Shown here one piece after another: positions 52,742 to 61,764 of a DNA stretch of 64,000 bases. Numbering within the stretch: the first letter of the stretch is position 1; each line of letters opens with the position of its first letter. Below the pieces are notes generated by a model. That model searched no databases and was not told the DNA's origin. It was given only the letters and a program-made list of their open reading frames with translations. This DNA comes from Bacteroidales bacterium. Its GTDB lineage: Bacteria; Bacteroidota; Bacteroidia; Bacteroidales; P3. Both the position numbers and the translations under genes were made by a program. Location: assembly GCA_017479705.1 (NCBI GenBank), contig JAFVCA010000031.1, positions 1 through 64,000 of the forward strand. Reading direction: 5' to 3'.

Positions 52742-53902
52742 TTATTCGTATCTCTTAATCAAGTCGGTCACCTTGTCCAGCTCTTCGCTGAGTTCGGTGC
52801 AGGCTTCGACTGCAACCCCGTTGGCGGGTTCGCTGTAGTGCAGCACGAAGGGGGCGGGCATGGCGTCAATCTTGTTCAGTGCATTCTGTATGGCGTCGAT
52901 CACTTCGGCATCCAATGCGGCGTCGCGTTCCTTCACAAAGTTGTGCAGCGAGTAGCTTTCGTTGCGCTGGCCTTCAATGCCACCCATGTAGACGTTGCGT
53001 ATGCTGATGATGTTGTTGTGGAAGTCGGTAATGGACATGTGGCTGTAGGGGGACTCGATGTAGGTGATGTCGGACTGTCTGAAAGCCGATGCAATCTTGG
53101 ATGTTCCCACCTCGTCGGCAATGTCGATGCAGCCCTGAACCATGGCCATCAGAGCGGCCAGACGGCTGGAATAGGTGCTTCCTGCCTTGCCGGCGTTCTT
53201 CATGTTGTCGCCATAGCTGTTGTCGCTTCCGGCCACGGTGTAAGCCAGCTCAAGGTCATCCAGTTTCTTAATGTGGCTTGCGGGAGCATTCTCGCCCATC
53301 CAGCCCACTTCCAGCTGGTAGCAGCGGTTGCGCAGGTCGCCGGCAACGGCAACGGCGTAAATCCACTCGTTGGCGCTGATGCTGGCGGCTGCTTTAGGTT
53401 GGCCGTTGGCAAAAAGGATGTACTCTATGGCGTGGAAACCCAGCAGGGCGTTGCCTAAACGCTCTCCGGCAACCACATCGCCCTCCTCGTCGTCCAAGGC
53501 TTCAATCATGGCGGGGCTGTTCATCAGGGTGCTGAAAGCATTCTCGTCCAAAGGCCAGCTGTCAATGTGGGGATCGATGCCGAAGTCACCTGCGGCACCG
53601 AAAAGGAAGGCTTCGCTCATTTCCCACTGTTCGCGGGCTTCGAGGAAGGTGGCACAAGCCTGGCGGACACCGGCGTCGGTGGGGTTCTGCTTCAGGGCGG
53701 CCAGCTGATCGGCCAACAGCTCAGCCTTCGAGGCCAGTGCGGTGTAGGTCGGCACCACGGTGTGGTTCACAAATTGTTCGTTGACGGCCTGTGCGGCAGT
53801 GTCTTCAACAGTGGTGTCAGTTTCTCTTTTGCAGGCTGTGAAACCAATGGTGGCTACGGCCAGCAGAGCAATCATGCTCATCTTGATAGTTGTTCTTTTC
53901 AT
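52742..53902 (-). CDS. Imelysin-family lipoprotein (EfeO-like iron-binding fold)
   Basis: A 386-residue lipoprotein. The signal MKRTTIKMSMIALLAVATIGFTAC puts the acylated Cys at residue 24; ATG 53,902 is chosen for that reason over one 42 bp upstream. AREQWEMSEAFLFG near 89-102 and the imelysin signature GFHAIE at 155-160 (GxHxxE) are present. A second helical half (YLLEVGWMGENAPAS, ALMAMVQGCIDIADEVG) completes the two-bundle fold. Imelysins are surface or periplasmic iron-uptake proteins; the peptidase label is historical. It is followed 24 bp later by the di-haem oxidoreductase gene. Confidence 0.9.
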   Translation of the reverse strand: MKRTTIKMSMIALLAVATIGFTACKRETDTTVEDTAAQAVNEQFVNHTVVPTYTALASKAELLADQLAALKQNPTDAGVRQACATFLEAREQWEMSEAFLFGAAGDFGIDPHIDSWPLDENAFSTLMNSPAMIEALDDEEGDVVAGERLGNALLGFHAIEYILFANGQPKAAASISANEWIYAVAVAGDLRNRCYQLEVGWMGENAPASHIKKLDDLELAYTVAGSDNSYGDNMKNAGKAGSTYSSRLAALMAMVQGCIDIADEVGTSKIASAFRQSDITYIESPYSHMSITDFHNNIISIRNVYMGGIEGQRNESYSLHNFVKERDAALDAEVIDAIQNALNKIDAMPAPFVLHYSEPANGVAVEACTELSEELDKVTDLIKRYE

Positions 53903-53953
53903 TGCGTTGTATAATATTAGATTGTTTGTTGTTTCGTTGTTCATTGTTATTAT

Positions 53954-55252
53954 TTATTTGAAAAATCCGCACCAAGTGATGCCCACTGCCACGTAAGGCT
54001 CATTGTTGTATTGGGACTTCAGTATTCTCATTCCTGCCTCGGCCTTCACAGCAATCTGGGGTAGTGGATAGTAGTTCACGCCCGCGGCCACCACTTGCCG
54101 CTCCGTCCACTCCGTGTCGGTGAAACCCTCTGCGGGCACGTAGCTGTCATAGCGGTCATACCGTCCAAACAAATAGAGACGAGGGGCACCCATGCGGCGC
54201 TGGCTCCAGGCCAGCAGGTTCACACCCGCCTCCACCGAGGCGTCCCAGGCGTTCCTCCCCACAGCCGTGTGAGGATAGGGGTTGCCAGTCATAGTGGTCT
54301 GGTTCTTGTTGCGTGTCGAAATCAGTCCGGCATTGCTCAGGTAGCCATAGTCGGCGTTGCCTCTCACTGTTACAAAATGATCCTGATAGGCAAAGTCGAA
54401 AGCTCCAATCATCACCGTGCCGGTGGCTCCGTAGTAGCGTGAGTCTTCCTTGTAGACCGTCCGCGTGATGTCATTGTTGAAACTGTTGCCCACATATCCG
54501 CTCAGGCTCAGACGCAGGTTCTTCACCCCGGTGAAGTCCACACGTGCCGCACCTGCTACCGAGTTGGCCGGACGGAACTCGTAGGGCGATGCCGAGCCAT
54601 TGTGTATCCAGCCAGACTCATCAAACAGGTTGCTGTTCAGCCCTGGCAGCAGCTGCACCTCATAACGCCAGTTGCCCGCGCGGCCCCACAGGCTGATGCC
54701 CGTCTCGTGCCATGTGCAAGGCATGATGGTGTTCTCGCCTTCAGGACGGTAGACGGTGAAAAAGTGGTCTGGAGTGTGGTTGTTATTGGTCATGCCCACG
54801 GGTACTACAATATGCCCCATGCGCAGGTTCAGGTGTTTCGAGAAACTCTTCTGCACCCAGAACTGCTCCAATGCAACCTCGCCTCCGCGTTCCACCTCTT
54901 GTTCAAATTCGCCGGTCTCCTCAGTCTCTTTCTCCACAGCGACCTCGGTGCCGCCATGTTCAAACTCTATCTCGGTTCCAATAGTCCAGCCATGGCCAAA
55001 GTCGTAACCCAGCATCACCACGGCATGGGGCAAATCCACACGCCCATGTCCCTTGCTTTCGGTATACCGTTCGCTGTGTGAATAGCGAAACACGTTGTCG
55101 CTATAGAAATTATAGTTGTACACAGCCTCGCCATACCCACCAATAGTGAGTCGCGAAGCCTTGGAAAGACTGTCGTCCTGTGCCACTATGGCAACAGGGA
55201 TTGTTACCAGCAACATCGCATTGCAGAATGCTTTACGAATGGTTTTGTTCAT
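53954..55252 (-). CDS. Outer-membrane porin-like protein
   Basis: A 432-residue exported beta-barrel. Signal peptide MNKTIRKAFCNAMLLVTIPVAIVAQ. The barrel starts LTIGGYGEAVYNYNFYSDN and continues with AVVMLGYDFGHGWTIGTEIEFEHGG, an acidic Glu-rich loop (EKETEETGEFEQEVERG), then FSKHLNLRMGHIVVPVGMTNNNHTP. It ends PYVAVGITWCGFFK, an aromatic terminal strand. The pattern resembles phosphate-selective-type porins of Bacteroidetes. As first gene of the operon with imelysin, di-haem oxidoreductase and CcsBA it probably passes iron species or chelates into the periplasm. The acidic loop would suit cation capture, but that is speculation. Confidence 0.85.
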   Translation of the reverse strand: MNKTIRKAFCNAMLLVTIPVAIVAQDDSLSKASRLTIGGYGEAVYNYNFYSDNVFRYSHSERYTESKGHGRVDLPHAVVMLGYDFGHGWTIGTEIEFEHGGTEVAVEKETEETGEFEQEVERGGEVALEQFWVQKSFSKHLNLRMGHIVVPVGMTNNNHTPDHFFTVYRPEGENTIMPCTWHETGISLWGRAGNWRYEVQLLPGLNSNLFDESGWIHNGSASPYEFRPANSVAGAARVDFTGVKNLRLSLSGYVGNSFNNDITRTVYKEDSRYYGATGTVMIGAFDFAYQDHFVTVRGNADYGYLSNAGLISTRNKNQTTMTGNPYPHTAVGRNAWDASVEAGVNLLAWSQRRMGAPRLYLFGRYDRYDSYVPAEGFTDTEWTERQVVAAGVNYYPLPQIAVKAEAGMRILKSQYNNEPYVAVGITWCGFFK

Positions 55253-55350
55253 CTTTTGCCATTTTTCTTATCATTGCAAAAATATTGTTTTTCTGTCGCT
55301 GGGGGAATACCCAAAATTAGGTATTTTCCCGCCATGTCGAAAAAAAGTTG

Positions 55351-55358
55351 TACCTTTG
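55351..55358 (+). promoter_or_regulatory. -7 element of the alpha-L-fucosidase gene
   Basis: TACCTTTG matches TAnnTTTG and lies 88 bp before ATG 55,447. The -33 region is not clear. The 5' leader of about 80 bases is longer than at neighbouring genes. Confidence 0.55.
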
Positions 55359-55446
55359 CAACCGGAGATTGTTGACGTGTGAATATGTTAATCATGCTGT
55401 CCAACTAACAAATTAAAAAGAATCACCATTTTTAAACAATAGTATT

Positions 55447-56835
55447 ATGAAGAGATATTTTCTGATTGTAGCATCCTTTTGTCTGCTCTGCGGCGTGGCT
55501 GCAGCCCAGACCGACCGTGACCCTGAGACGGATCAGGTTATCCTCGACCGCATCGACCAGTGGCAAGACCTCAAATTTGGCTTCATGATGCACTGGGGCA
55601 TCTACGCCCAATGGGGTGTCGTCGAATCCTGGAGCATTTGCAGCGAACCCTGGATCGACCGCAAAGGCATGCCCTACGAGGAATACAAAAGCCGCTACCA
55701 AGCCCTCAACAAAACTTTCAACCCCACCCAGTTCAATCCCGCCGCCATGGCCTCCGCCGCCAAGAACGCCGGCATGAAATACATGGTCTTCACCACCAAG
55801 CACCACGACGGCTTCTGCATGTTCCGCAGCGCCGAGACCGACTACAGCGTGGCGGGTGTCGGCTGCCCCTACAGCCGCAACCCCCAGCCCGACATCACCC
55901 TCGACCTTGTCAACGCCTTCCGGGCCCAAGGCCTTTGGACAGGTCTCTACTTCTCCAAAGCCGACTGGCATCATCGCGACTACTGGGCTCCCGAATGGGC
56001 CACCCCGGACCGCAACGTCAACTACGACATCCCTGACCATCCCGACCGTTGGGAAAACTTCAAACGCTTCACCCATAATCAGATTCGCGAACTTACGCAC
56101 AACTATGGCGACATCGATATCCTTTGGTTGGACGGCGGTTGGATTCGTCCCGAATGGAGTATCAACGACGAGTCGCGCCCCTGGTTAGGATGCAGCCAGC
56201 GCGTGCAGGACATCGACATGGATGCCCTCGCCGCCATAGCCCGTGCCGACAACCCCGACCTCATCATTGTCGACCGCTCCGTGGGCGGCCGCTATGAGAA
56301 CTATCGCACCCCCGAGAAACAGGTGCCGGACTCCCTGCTGCCCTACCCTTGGGAGACTTGCATGACCATGGGCGACAGCTGGTCCTACGTCCCCTCCGAC
56401 CACTACAAGAGCACCACCCAGCTCATCCACATGCTTGCCGACGTCGTGGCCAAAGGCGGCAACCTCCTTCTCAATGTCGGCCCCGACGCCTACGGCAACC
56501 TGCCACCCCAAGCCCTTGAACGCATGGAGCAGATGGGCGCTTGGCTATCGGCCAATGGCCGTGCCATCTATGCCACCCGCCCCCTCAGCCCCTACAGTGC
56601 GGGCAACGTCCGCTACACCCAGAGCAAGGACGGCAAGCACCGCTTCGCCATCCTCCTCCTCGACCAGGCTGCCGACACCGCCACCTTCACCATCCCCTTC
56701 CGTGTCAAGAAAGCTCGCCTCGTGGCTCCCGTCAAAAAGAGCCGCGTCCGCTGCTACCAGACCCCCGACGGCTCCACCACCATCACCGTCACCCTCCCCG
56801 CGCCGCAGCAGCACGCCCTCGCCGTAGAATTCTGA
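55447..56835 (+). CDS. Alpha-L-fucosidase, glycoside hydrolase family 29
   Basis: A 462-residue exported GH29 enzyme. Signal peptide MKRYFLIVASFCLLCGVAAAQ. The catalytic TIM barrel has FGFMMHWGIYAQWGV near 45-59, FTTKHHDGFCMFRS near 115-128, LYFSKADWHHRDYW and the nucleophile Asp in ILWLDGGWIRPEW near 222-234, then GGNLLLNVGPDAYGNLP. A small beta domain ends the protein. It removes alpha-linked L-fucose from glycans in the periplasm or at the surface. Codons end in C to an unusual degree compared with most genes here. Released fucose could feed the FucP-type operon at 20-25 kb, though the genes are far apart. Confidence 0.93.
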   Translation: MKRYFLIVASFCLLCGVAAAQTDRDPETDQVILDRIDQWQDLKFGFMMHWGIYAQWGVVESWSICSEPWIDRKGMPYEEYKSRYQALNKTFNPTQFNPAAMASAAKNAGMKYMVFTTKHHDGFCMFRSAETDYSVAGVGCPYSRNPQPDITLDLVNAFRAQGLWTGLYFSKADWHHRDYWAPEWATPDRNVNYDIPDHPDRWENFKRFTHNQIRELTHNYGDIDILWLDGGWIRPEWSINDESRPWLGCSQRVQDIDMDALAAIARADNPDLIIVDRSVGGRYENYRTPEKQVPDSLLPYPWETCMTMGDSWSYVPSDHYKSTTQLIHMLADVVAKGGNLLLNVGPDAYGNLPPQALERMEQMGAWLSANGRAIYATRPLSPYSAGNVRYTQSKDGKHRFAILLLDQAADTATFTIPFRVKKARLVAPVKKSRVRCYQTPDGSTTITVTLPAPQQHALAVEF

Positions 56836-57303
56836 CCAACAAAAGCATTCAGCAGAATGACAGTAAGCAGGTAGTAACACCTGCCTAACTTCGCCCCTTA
56901 TACTATACAAAAAATTCGTTCTGTATTGATTCAATATAGAACGAATATTGAACTCGCATTCAAGGAACGTCCAAAACCCGAACTAACCCCGATGCAACAA
57001 TGATTTAGAGTCATAAGAATATTATGGGTCCTTCCGGCAAATGCGTAGGTGAGATGCCATAAACCCAAATCGGCCATTAGGTGATGGCACATCTCCAATT
57101 TGTTGCATCACGGCTATTTATTTTGTATTTACTTTGTATTTATTTTCGCTATTGTTTGTCCAACCCAAACAAAATACAAAGTAAAGATTGCAGAATAGAA
57201 AGAACAGATTTGTTGAAGTAACGAGTGTGTGCGGTATGAAAAAAGGGGCAGGGACATACCTCCAGTCCCTCTGAGAGTGAGGTTGCAAATCCAATTCGGT
57301 TGG
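56836..57303. other. 468-bp intergenic region with nested inverted repeats
   Basis: No coding frame of note. It contains (1) a hairpin at 56,914-56,946. (2) A 10-bp perfect inverted pair GATGCAACAA (56,991-57,000) and TTGTTGCATC (57,100-57,109), enclosing an inner pair GAGATGCCAT (57,051-57,060) with ATGGCACATCTC (57,084-57,095). (3) A 14-bp perfect pair TTTACTTTGTATTT (57,128-57,141) and its complement (57,172-57,185). It is AT-rich and separates genes of opposite strand and opposite G/C skew. It could be a structured RNA, a small mobile-element remnant or a regulatory/attachment region. Confidence 0.6.
56914..56946 (-). terminator. Hairpin after the fucosidase, T tract on the - strand
   Basis: ATTCGTTCT-G-TATTGA pairs with TTCAATA-T-AGAACGAAT, a stem of about 16 bp. 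On the - strand it is followed by TTTTTTG; on the + strand no T run follows. It suits transcripts arriving from the M16 protease gene. Confidence 0.6.
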
Positions 57304-58536
57304 TCAGGCGTAGTAGAGGAAGCTGAGGTTGTCGGGGTTGAGGTAGCGTTGGGCGGCCTGTTGGAGGTCGGCGGGGGTGAGGGCGAGGATGTCGCGGTTC
57401 ATCTCGTCGAGGGTGTCGGCATGTTCGAAGTTGAGACAGGCTTTGCCGATGCTCTGCATCTCGTTGAGGCCGGAGTCGTTGGTGATGGCCATCTGGCCTA
57501 TGAGTTGGGTCTGGGCGGCATGGAGGTGCTGCGGGGTGAGGGGCTGGTGGCGGAGGTTGCGCAGCTCGGACAGGATGAGCTCGGTGCTGCGTTCGGCGGC
57601 ATCGCTGTCGACACCGGCATAGATGTAGAAGAGACCGGCATCGGTGAAGGGGACGTATTGCGACTCGATGGAGTAGCAGAAGCCTTCGCGTTCGCGCACG
57701 GCGACGTTGAGGCGCGAGTTCATGGCAGGGCCTCCGATGATGTTGTTGAGGAGGGTGAAGGCGGTCTTGTCACTGTCATAAAGGGTAGGGGCTGGGCCGC
57801 CGACGAGCATGTGGACTTGGTGGGTGTGCTTGTGGGCGGTGAGGTTGAAGCGTTGGGGAATGGGTTGAGGCGGCTGCGGTGAAGGGGACTGAGGCTCCTC
57901 GCTGCGCGAAGAGGGGTGTTGCAGGAAGTGTTTTTCGCAGAGGTGGATGAGCCGCTTGAATTCGACGTTGCCGACGACGCTGATGACCATGCGGCCCGGT
58001 GTGTAGTGGGTGGACATGAAGGCTTTGAGCTCTTCGGGGGTGAAGTGGCGGACGTTCTTTTTGTTGCCGAGGATGTTGTGGGCAAGGGGATGGGTGCCGA
58101 AGTAGCGTTCTTCGAAGTCGTCGAAGATGAGTTCGGAGGGGCTGTCGCGGTAGAGGTTTATTTCTTCGATGACGACGTCTTTTTCTTTCTCAATCTCATG
58201 GGCGGGGAAGGTGGAGTGGAAGAGGATGTCGGCAAAGAGTTCGAGGCATCGGTCGAGGTGCTGTGAGAGGGCGGAGGCGTAGACGCAGGTCTCTTCCTTG
58301 GTGGTGAAGGCGTCGAGTTCGCCGCCGACGCCGTCGATGCGGTTGCGGATGTGGTAGGAACGCCGGTGCTCGGTGCCTTTGAAGATGGAGTGCTCAATGA
58401 AGTGGGCGATGCCCTCTTCGGTGCCTTGCTCGTGGCGCGAGCCTACGCCGATGTAGACCCCGGCGTGGGTGACGATGGAGTTGGTTTGGCGGAATATGAT
58501 GCGGATGCCGTTATCTAAGGTGTGGTATTGGTACAT
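57304..58536 (-). CDS. M16-family zinc metalloprotease (insulinase-like)
   Basis: A 410-residue single-unit M16 peptidase (PqqL/processing-peptidase type). The inverted zinc motif HFIEH is at 45-49 (TEEGIAHFIEHSIFKG), and the third ligand Glu lies in EKEKDVVIEEINLYRDSP. The second half has the usual second-domain features (GGPAMNSRLNVAVREREGFCYSIES). No signal peptide is seen, so it is probably cytoplasmic or exported otherwise. It degrades peptides. It begins inside the end of the O-antigen ligase gene (22-bp overlap), so the two are translated together. Confidence 0.92.
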   Translation of the reverse strand: MYQYHTLDNGIRIIFRQTNSIVTHAGVYIGVGSRHEQGTEEGIAHFIEHSIFKGTEHRRSYHIRNRIDGVGGELDAFTTKEETCVYASALSQHLDRCLELFADILFHSTFPAHEIEKEKDVVIEEINLYRDSPSELIFDDFEERYFGTHPLAHNILGNKKNVRHFTPEELKAFMSTHYTPGRMVISVVGNVEFKRLIHLCEKHFLQHPSSRSEEPQSPSPQPPQPIPQRFNLTAHKHTHQVHMLVGGPAPTLYDSDKTAFTLLNNIIGGPAMNSRLNVAVREREGFCYSIESQYVPFTDAGLFYIYAGVDSDAAERSTELILSELRNLRHQPLTPQHLHAAQTQLIGQMAITNDSGLNEMQSIGKACLNFEHADTLDEMNRDILALTPADLQQAAQRYLNPDNLSFLYYA

Positions 58537-60029
58537 GTTTTGTCAGTTGGTTTAAGGATGGAGAGGCCGAGGGCAACGAAGGTGATGCCGGCAAGGGTTT
58601 CGAGGGTGTCCTCGGAGATGAAGGAGATGAGGACTATGCAGAGCAGTGCGGTGAAGAGGGCACTGCGGCAGAGATGTTCGGTGCGGATGGCCCGGATGAA
58701 GGGCAGCAGGATGAGGAGGAACCCCACAAGGCCGAAGGCAAGGAGGAAGTTAAGGTACTGGTTGTGGGTGTGCATGCCGCTGTCGGCCAAGGGGGAGTGG
58801 GTGGCTTCCATCTGCAGGCGGCATTGGTCGGCCACGTCGCCAGTGCCCACACCGAAGAGGGGATGGCGCAGGAAGACTTGCCAGGCATTGCGCCACAGCT
58901 CGAAGCGTTGCAGGGAGGAGAAGTTGCTGATGCTGCGAAAACAGCGGAAGTTCTCGAACTCGTAGAAGAGGACGTAGAACATTTTGCGGGGGCCGGGTTG
59001 GAGGTAGACGGGGTTGGCAATGCCTTTCTCTATGGCTTGGATGTCGGCGGGCTGCAGGTGGGTCATGCCGAGGCTGTCTTTGGTGTAGCCCATGGCTCCA
59101 AGGTAGCGGAGCAGGGCGGGGTAGACGGTGTAGCCCGTGGAGGTGATGGAGTCGAACGGGAAGGTGCTGACCTTGCCCCACTCTTGGCGCAACTCCTGTT
59201 CGCAGACGTAGTAGTGGACATAGTTGCCGTTTTCGACAAGGCCGTCCTGCCGATGGAGGTAGGGGTTGCCATTGGCGGTGTAGGACTGCAGCGGAGCGGT
59301 GGACAGGGGGCGCAGGTGATAATAGTCATATAGATAAAATCCTGAGAGAACGGCAACGGAGAGCAGGATAAGGGTCAGCGAGAGGGAGGCGGCAATGCGT
59401 AGCCGATGGGGCAGTCGGTGCCCATAGGCAAGAAGCAGTACCACAGCGGTGACGGTGAGGATGATGAAGGCGGTGTAGGCATGCAGCATGAGCAGGAAGA
59501 GGAGGAACCACACGATGAGTAGCGACCCCACAAGGCGTTGCCACCACTTTGGGCAATGAACCATGAGGTAGAGGATGATGCAGATGGTCAGGCAGATGTT
59601 GAGGCCAAAACGGATGTGCGAGATGTGGGGAACGAGGTTGCGGTAGGGGAGGTCGGGGATGGTGAGGTAACGCCCCAGCCCGACGAAGGAGACGGCTGTC
59701 ACCGTAAGGCAGTAGGCTGCGGCCACGGGTAGCAGCTCTGTGCGCTGCAATGGCTTGGAGGTGAGCACTACCAAGGGGATGGCAAACAGGGGGAGTTTCT
59801 TTTGGAGGTCGTAGAGGCCGTAGGACAGATTTTCGGTGCCGAGGAGCCACACTATGTGGACGGCTGCCAACAGGAGAAAAGCATGTAGCAGACGGTCGTG
59901 GCGCAGGGCTTGCCACCGCTCCTTCCACTGCCATTCTATCACCCAGTTGGCCACCAAGAGTACCCACAGCAGGTTGGTGGCAAAGACCGATGTGGTCATG
60001 CTTATGGCCAGTCCGGTGAGGATGGTCAC
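58515..60029 (-). CDS. O-antigen ligase/polymerase-like membrane protein
   Basis: A 504-residue protein with about 10-12 hydrophobic helices and a large periplasmic loop (about 245-375). GVGTGDVADQCRLQM near 400-414 and HTHNQYLNFLLAFGLVGFLLI near 424-444 are the WaaL/Wzy (Wzy_C) signature, with the His-x-His-Asn-x-Tyr set. It joins polysaccharide to lipid A-core or polymerises it. The start is GTG 60,029; no in-frame ATG is seen before a stop near 60,070, so the exact N-terminus is uncertain. It overlaps the M16 gene and follows ctpA by 60 bp. Confidence 0.88.
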   Translation of the reverse strand: MTILTGLAISMTTSVFATNLLWVLLVANWVIEWQWKERWQALRHDRLLHAFLLLAAVHIVWLLGTENLSYGLYDLQKKLPLFAIPLVVLTSKPLQRTELLPVAAAYCLTVTAVSFVGLGRYLTIPDLPYRNLVPHISHIRFGLNICLTICIILYLMVHCPKWWQRLVGSLLIVWFLLFLLMLHAYTAFIILTVTAVVLLLAYGHRLPHRLRIAASLSLTLILLSVAVLSGFYLYDYYHLRPLSTAPLQSYTANGNPYLHRQDGLVENGNYVHYYVCEQELRQEWGKVSTFPFDSITSTGYTVYPALLRYLGAMGYTKDSLGMTHLQPADIQAIEKGIANPVYLQPGPRKMFYVLFYEFENFRCFRSISNFSSLQRFELWRNAWQVFLRHPLFGVGTGDVADQCRLQMEATHSPLADSGMHTHNQYLNFLLAFGLVGFLLILLPFIRAIRTEHLCRSALFTALLCIVLISFISEDTLETLAGITFVALGLSILKPTDKTCTNTTP

Positions 60030-60089
60030 GTAGAGGATTCTATGAACAAGGGCGCGGATGGCGTGCGGGGATTAAAACGACGAAACGGC

Positions 60090-61724
60090 TTAGCGGTTCA
60101 GAATCCGGTTGTATTCGGCAGGGGAGGAGATTATCTCGACGGCTTTCAGCACGTCGGGGTCTTCGCTGAGGGTGCCTTCAATGCAGCCTTTGCGGTAGTA
60201 GTAGTGAACCAGAATGGCGTCCTTGAGCAGTTGGCTCACCTCCTCGCGGTGGCGAATCAGGTCGTCTTTCTTGGCCTCCTTGTAGGTCTTCTCCAGCTGT
60301 TCAATCTGTTGCTTCAGGTTGTCCATGTAGTCCTCTTCTTCGGCCACTTTCTTGAGGTCGGAGATGATGTTTTCGGTGTAGGTGGTGTAGTCGTAGGTCT
60401 TGTCGGAGAGGTAGTCAATGAAGTCGTGATAGATTTCGTCGGTGATGACAAAGTCCTTTGGCGAGGGGATGCTCTCATGTTCGCGGTGGAATTTGAGGGC
60501 ATAGTTGAAGAAGTGGAAACGGTTGTAGAGCGCCACGGAGAGGAGCGACGAGGTGGGATGCTCCACCTCAATGTCGGGTTCGATACCGAAGCCGTCGTAC
60601 ACTGTGCGTCCGTGGCGGGTTTTGAAGGCCGTCTTGAGAGAATCGGGCACTTTTACGGCACGGCCGTTGGCATCGCGGTGTTTATAGTCTATGGCTTGGA
60701 TGCAGCGGCCAGAGGGGATGAAGTATTTGGACACGGTGACTTTCATCTGGCTGTTGTAAGGCATGGGGAGGATGTTCTGCACCAAGCCCTTGCCGAACGA
60801 GCGCTCGCCGATGATGACGGCGCGGTCCAGGTCCTGAAGGCTTCCGCTGACAATCTCGCTGGCCGAGGCACTTTGGTTGTTGATGAGCACCACCACGGGG
60901 ATGTCCACGTCCTCGGCCGTCATGCGGGTGCGCGATTTCAGGTTGCGGGAGGCCACTTTGCCTTTGGTCTCCACCACCAGCTCGTTTTGCGGCACCCAGA
61001 TGTTGACGATGTCCACCGCTTCGGACAGCAGTCCGCCGCCGTTGCCGCGGAGGTCAAGGATGATGCCTTTCATGCCGGGATTTTCGCGTTTCAGCTTGCG
61101 GAAGGCTTCGCGCACGTTTTTGGCAGCGTCCTGAGTGAACTCGTCCAACCGGATGTAGCCGACGTTGCCTTTCAGCAGACCGCTGTAGGACACATTGGGC
61201 AGCCGTATTTCGGCGCGGGTGATGGTGACGTCGAATTCCTTGCCCTCGCGTTCCAGTTTCAGGGTCACTTTGGTGCCGGCCTGTCCGCGCATGGCGGAGC
61301 TGACGTCGGAGTTGTTTTTGCCCTCGGTGCTCTCGCCGTTCACAGCCAGGATGCGGTCGCCGATTTTCACCCCGGCCTTGTCGGCAGGCAGTCCCTCATA
61401 GGGTTCGGCAATGTAGATCTTGGTGCCCTCCTGATGTATCAGCGACCCGATGCCGCCATACTGGCCCATCACCTGCATCTTTACGTCCTCCATGTCGCTC
61501 TCGGCAAAATAGTTGGTATAGGGGTCCATCGAGGCCAGCATGGCATCAATAGCCACCTTCATAGTCTTTCCGGGATCCACGTCGTCCACATAGTTGGTGT
61601 GGAGGTTTTTATAAACGTTGGCAAAAATCTCCAGATTCTTGGAGATTTCAAATCCTTTCTCGTTCTGTGCGGTGGCATTCAGGGCCAGCCCGATGAGTAG
61701 CAACAGTGTCAGTCTTTTTTTCAT
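60090..61724 (-). CDS. Carboxyl-terminal processing protease (S41, CtpA-like)
   Basis: A 544-residue exported protease. Signal peptide MKKRLTLLLLIGLALNATAQ. A helical N-terminal region (about 21-85) precedes a PDZ domain (about 86-170; YEGLPADKAGVKIGDRILAVNG) and the S41 core (about 185-375). Catalytic residues by the CtpB-type spacing are Ser287 (NQSASASEIVSG), Lys312 (SFGKGLVQ) and Gln316. A C-terminal helical domain of about 110 residues follows, as in many Bacteroidetes members. It trims or degrades periplasmic proteins. The O-antigen ligase gene follows. Confidence 0.95.
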   Translation of the reverse strand: MKKRLTLLLLIGLALNATAQNEKGFEISKNLEIFANVYKNLHTNYVDDVDPGKTMKVAIDAMLASMDPYTNYFAESDMEDVKMQVMGQYGGIGSLIHQEGTKIYIAEPYEGLPADKAGVKIGDRILAVNGESTEGKNNSDVSSAMRGQAGTKVTLKLEREGKEFDVTITRAEIRLPNVSYSGLLKGNVGYIRLDEFTQDAAKNVREAFRKLKRENPGMKGIILDLRGNGGGLLSEAVDIVNIWVPQNELVVETKGKVASRNLKSRTRMTAEDVDIPVVVLINNQSASASEIVSGSLQDLDRAVIIGERSFGKGLVQNILPMPYNSQMKVTVSKYFIPSGRCIQAIDYKHRDANGRAVKVPDSLKTAFKTRHGRTVYDGFGIEPDIEVEHPTSSLLSVALYNRFHFFNYALKFHREHESIPSPKDFVITDEIYHDFIDYLSDKTYDYTTYTENIISDLKKVAEEEDYMDNLKQQIEQLEKTYKEAKKDDLIRHREEVSQLLKDAILVHYYYRKGCIEGTLSEDPDVLKAVEIISSPAEYNRILNR

Positions 61725-61764
61725 CTATTTATGTAAGTTTAATCTTTGTGTTTTTGAATGAGTT

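Noticed and set aside
59898..61700. A 600-residue + strand frame opposite ctpA
   Set aside because: CtpA has a complete catalytic triad and PDZ domain. The opposite frame is a by-product of GC-rich codons.
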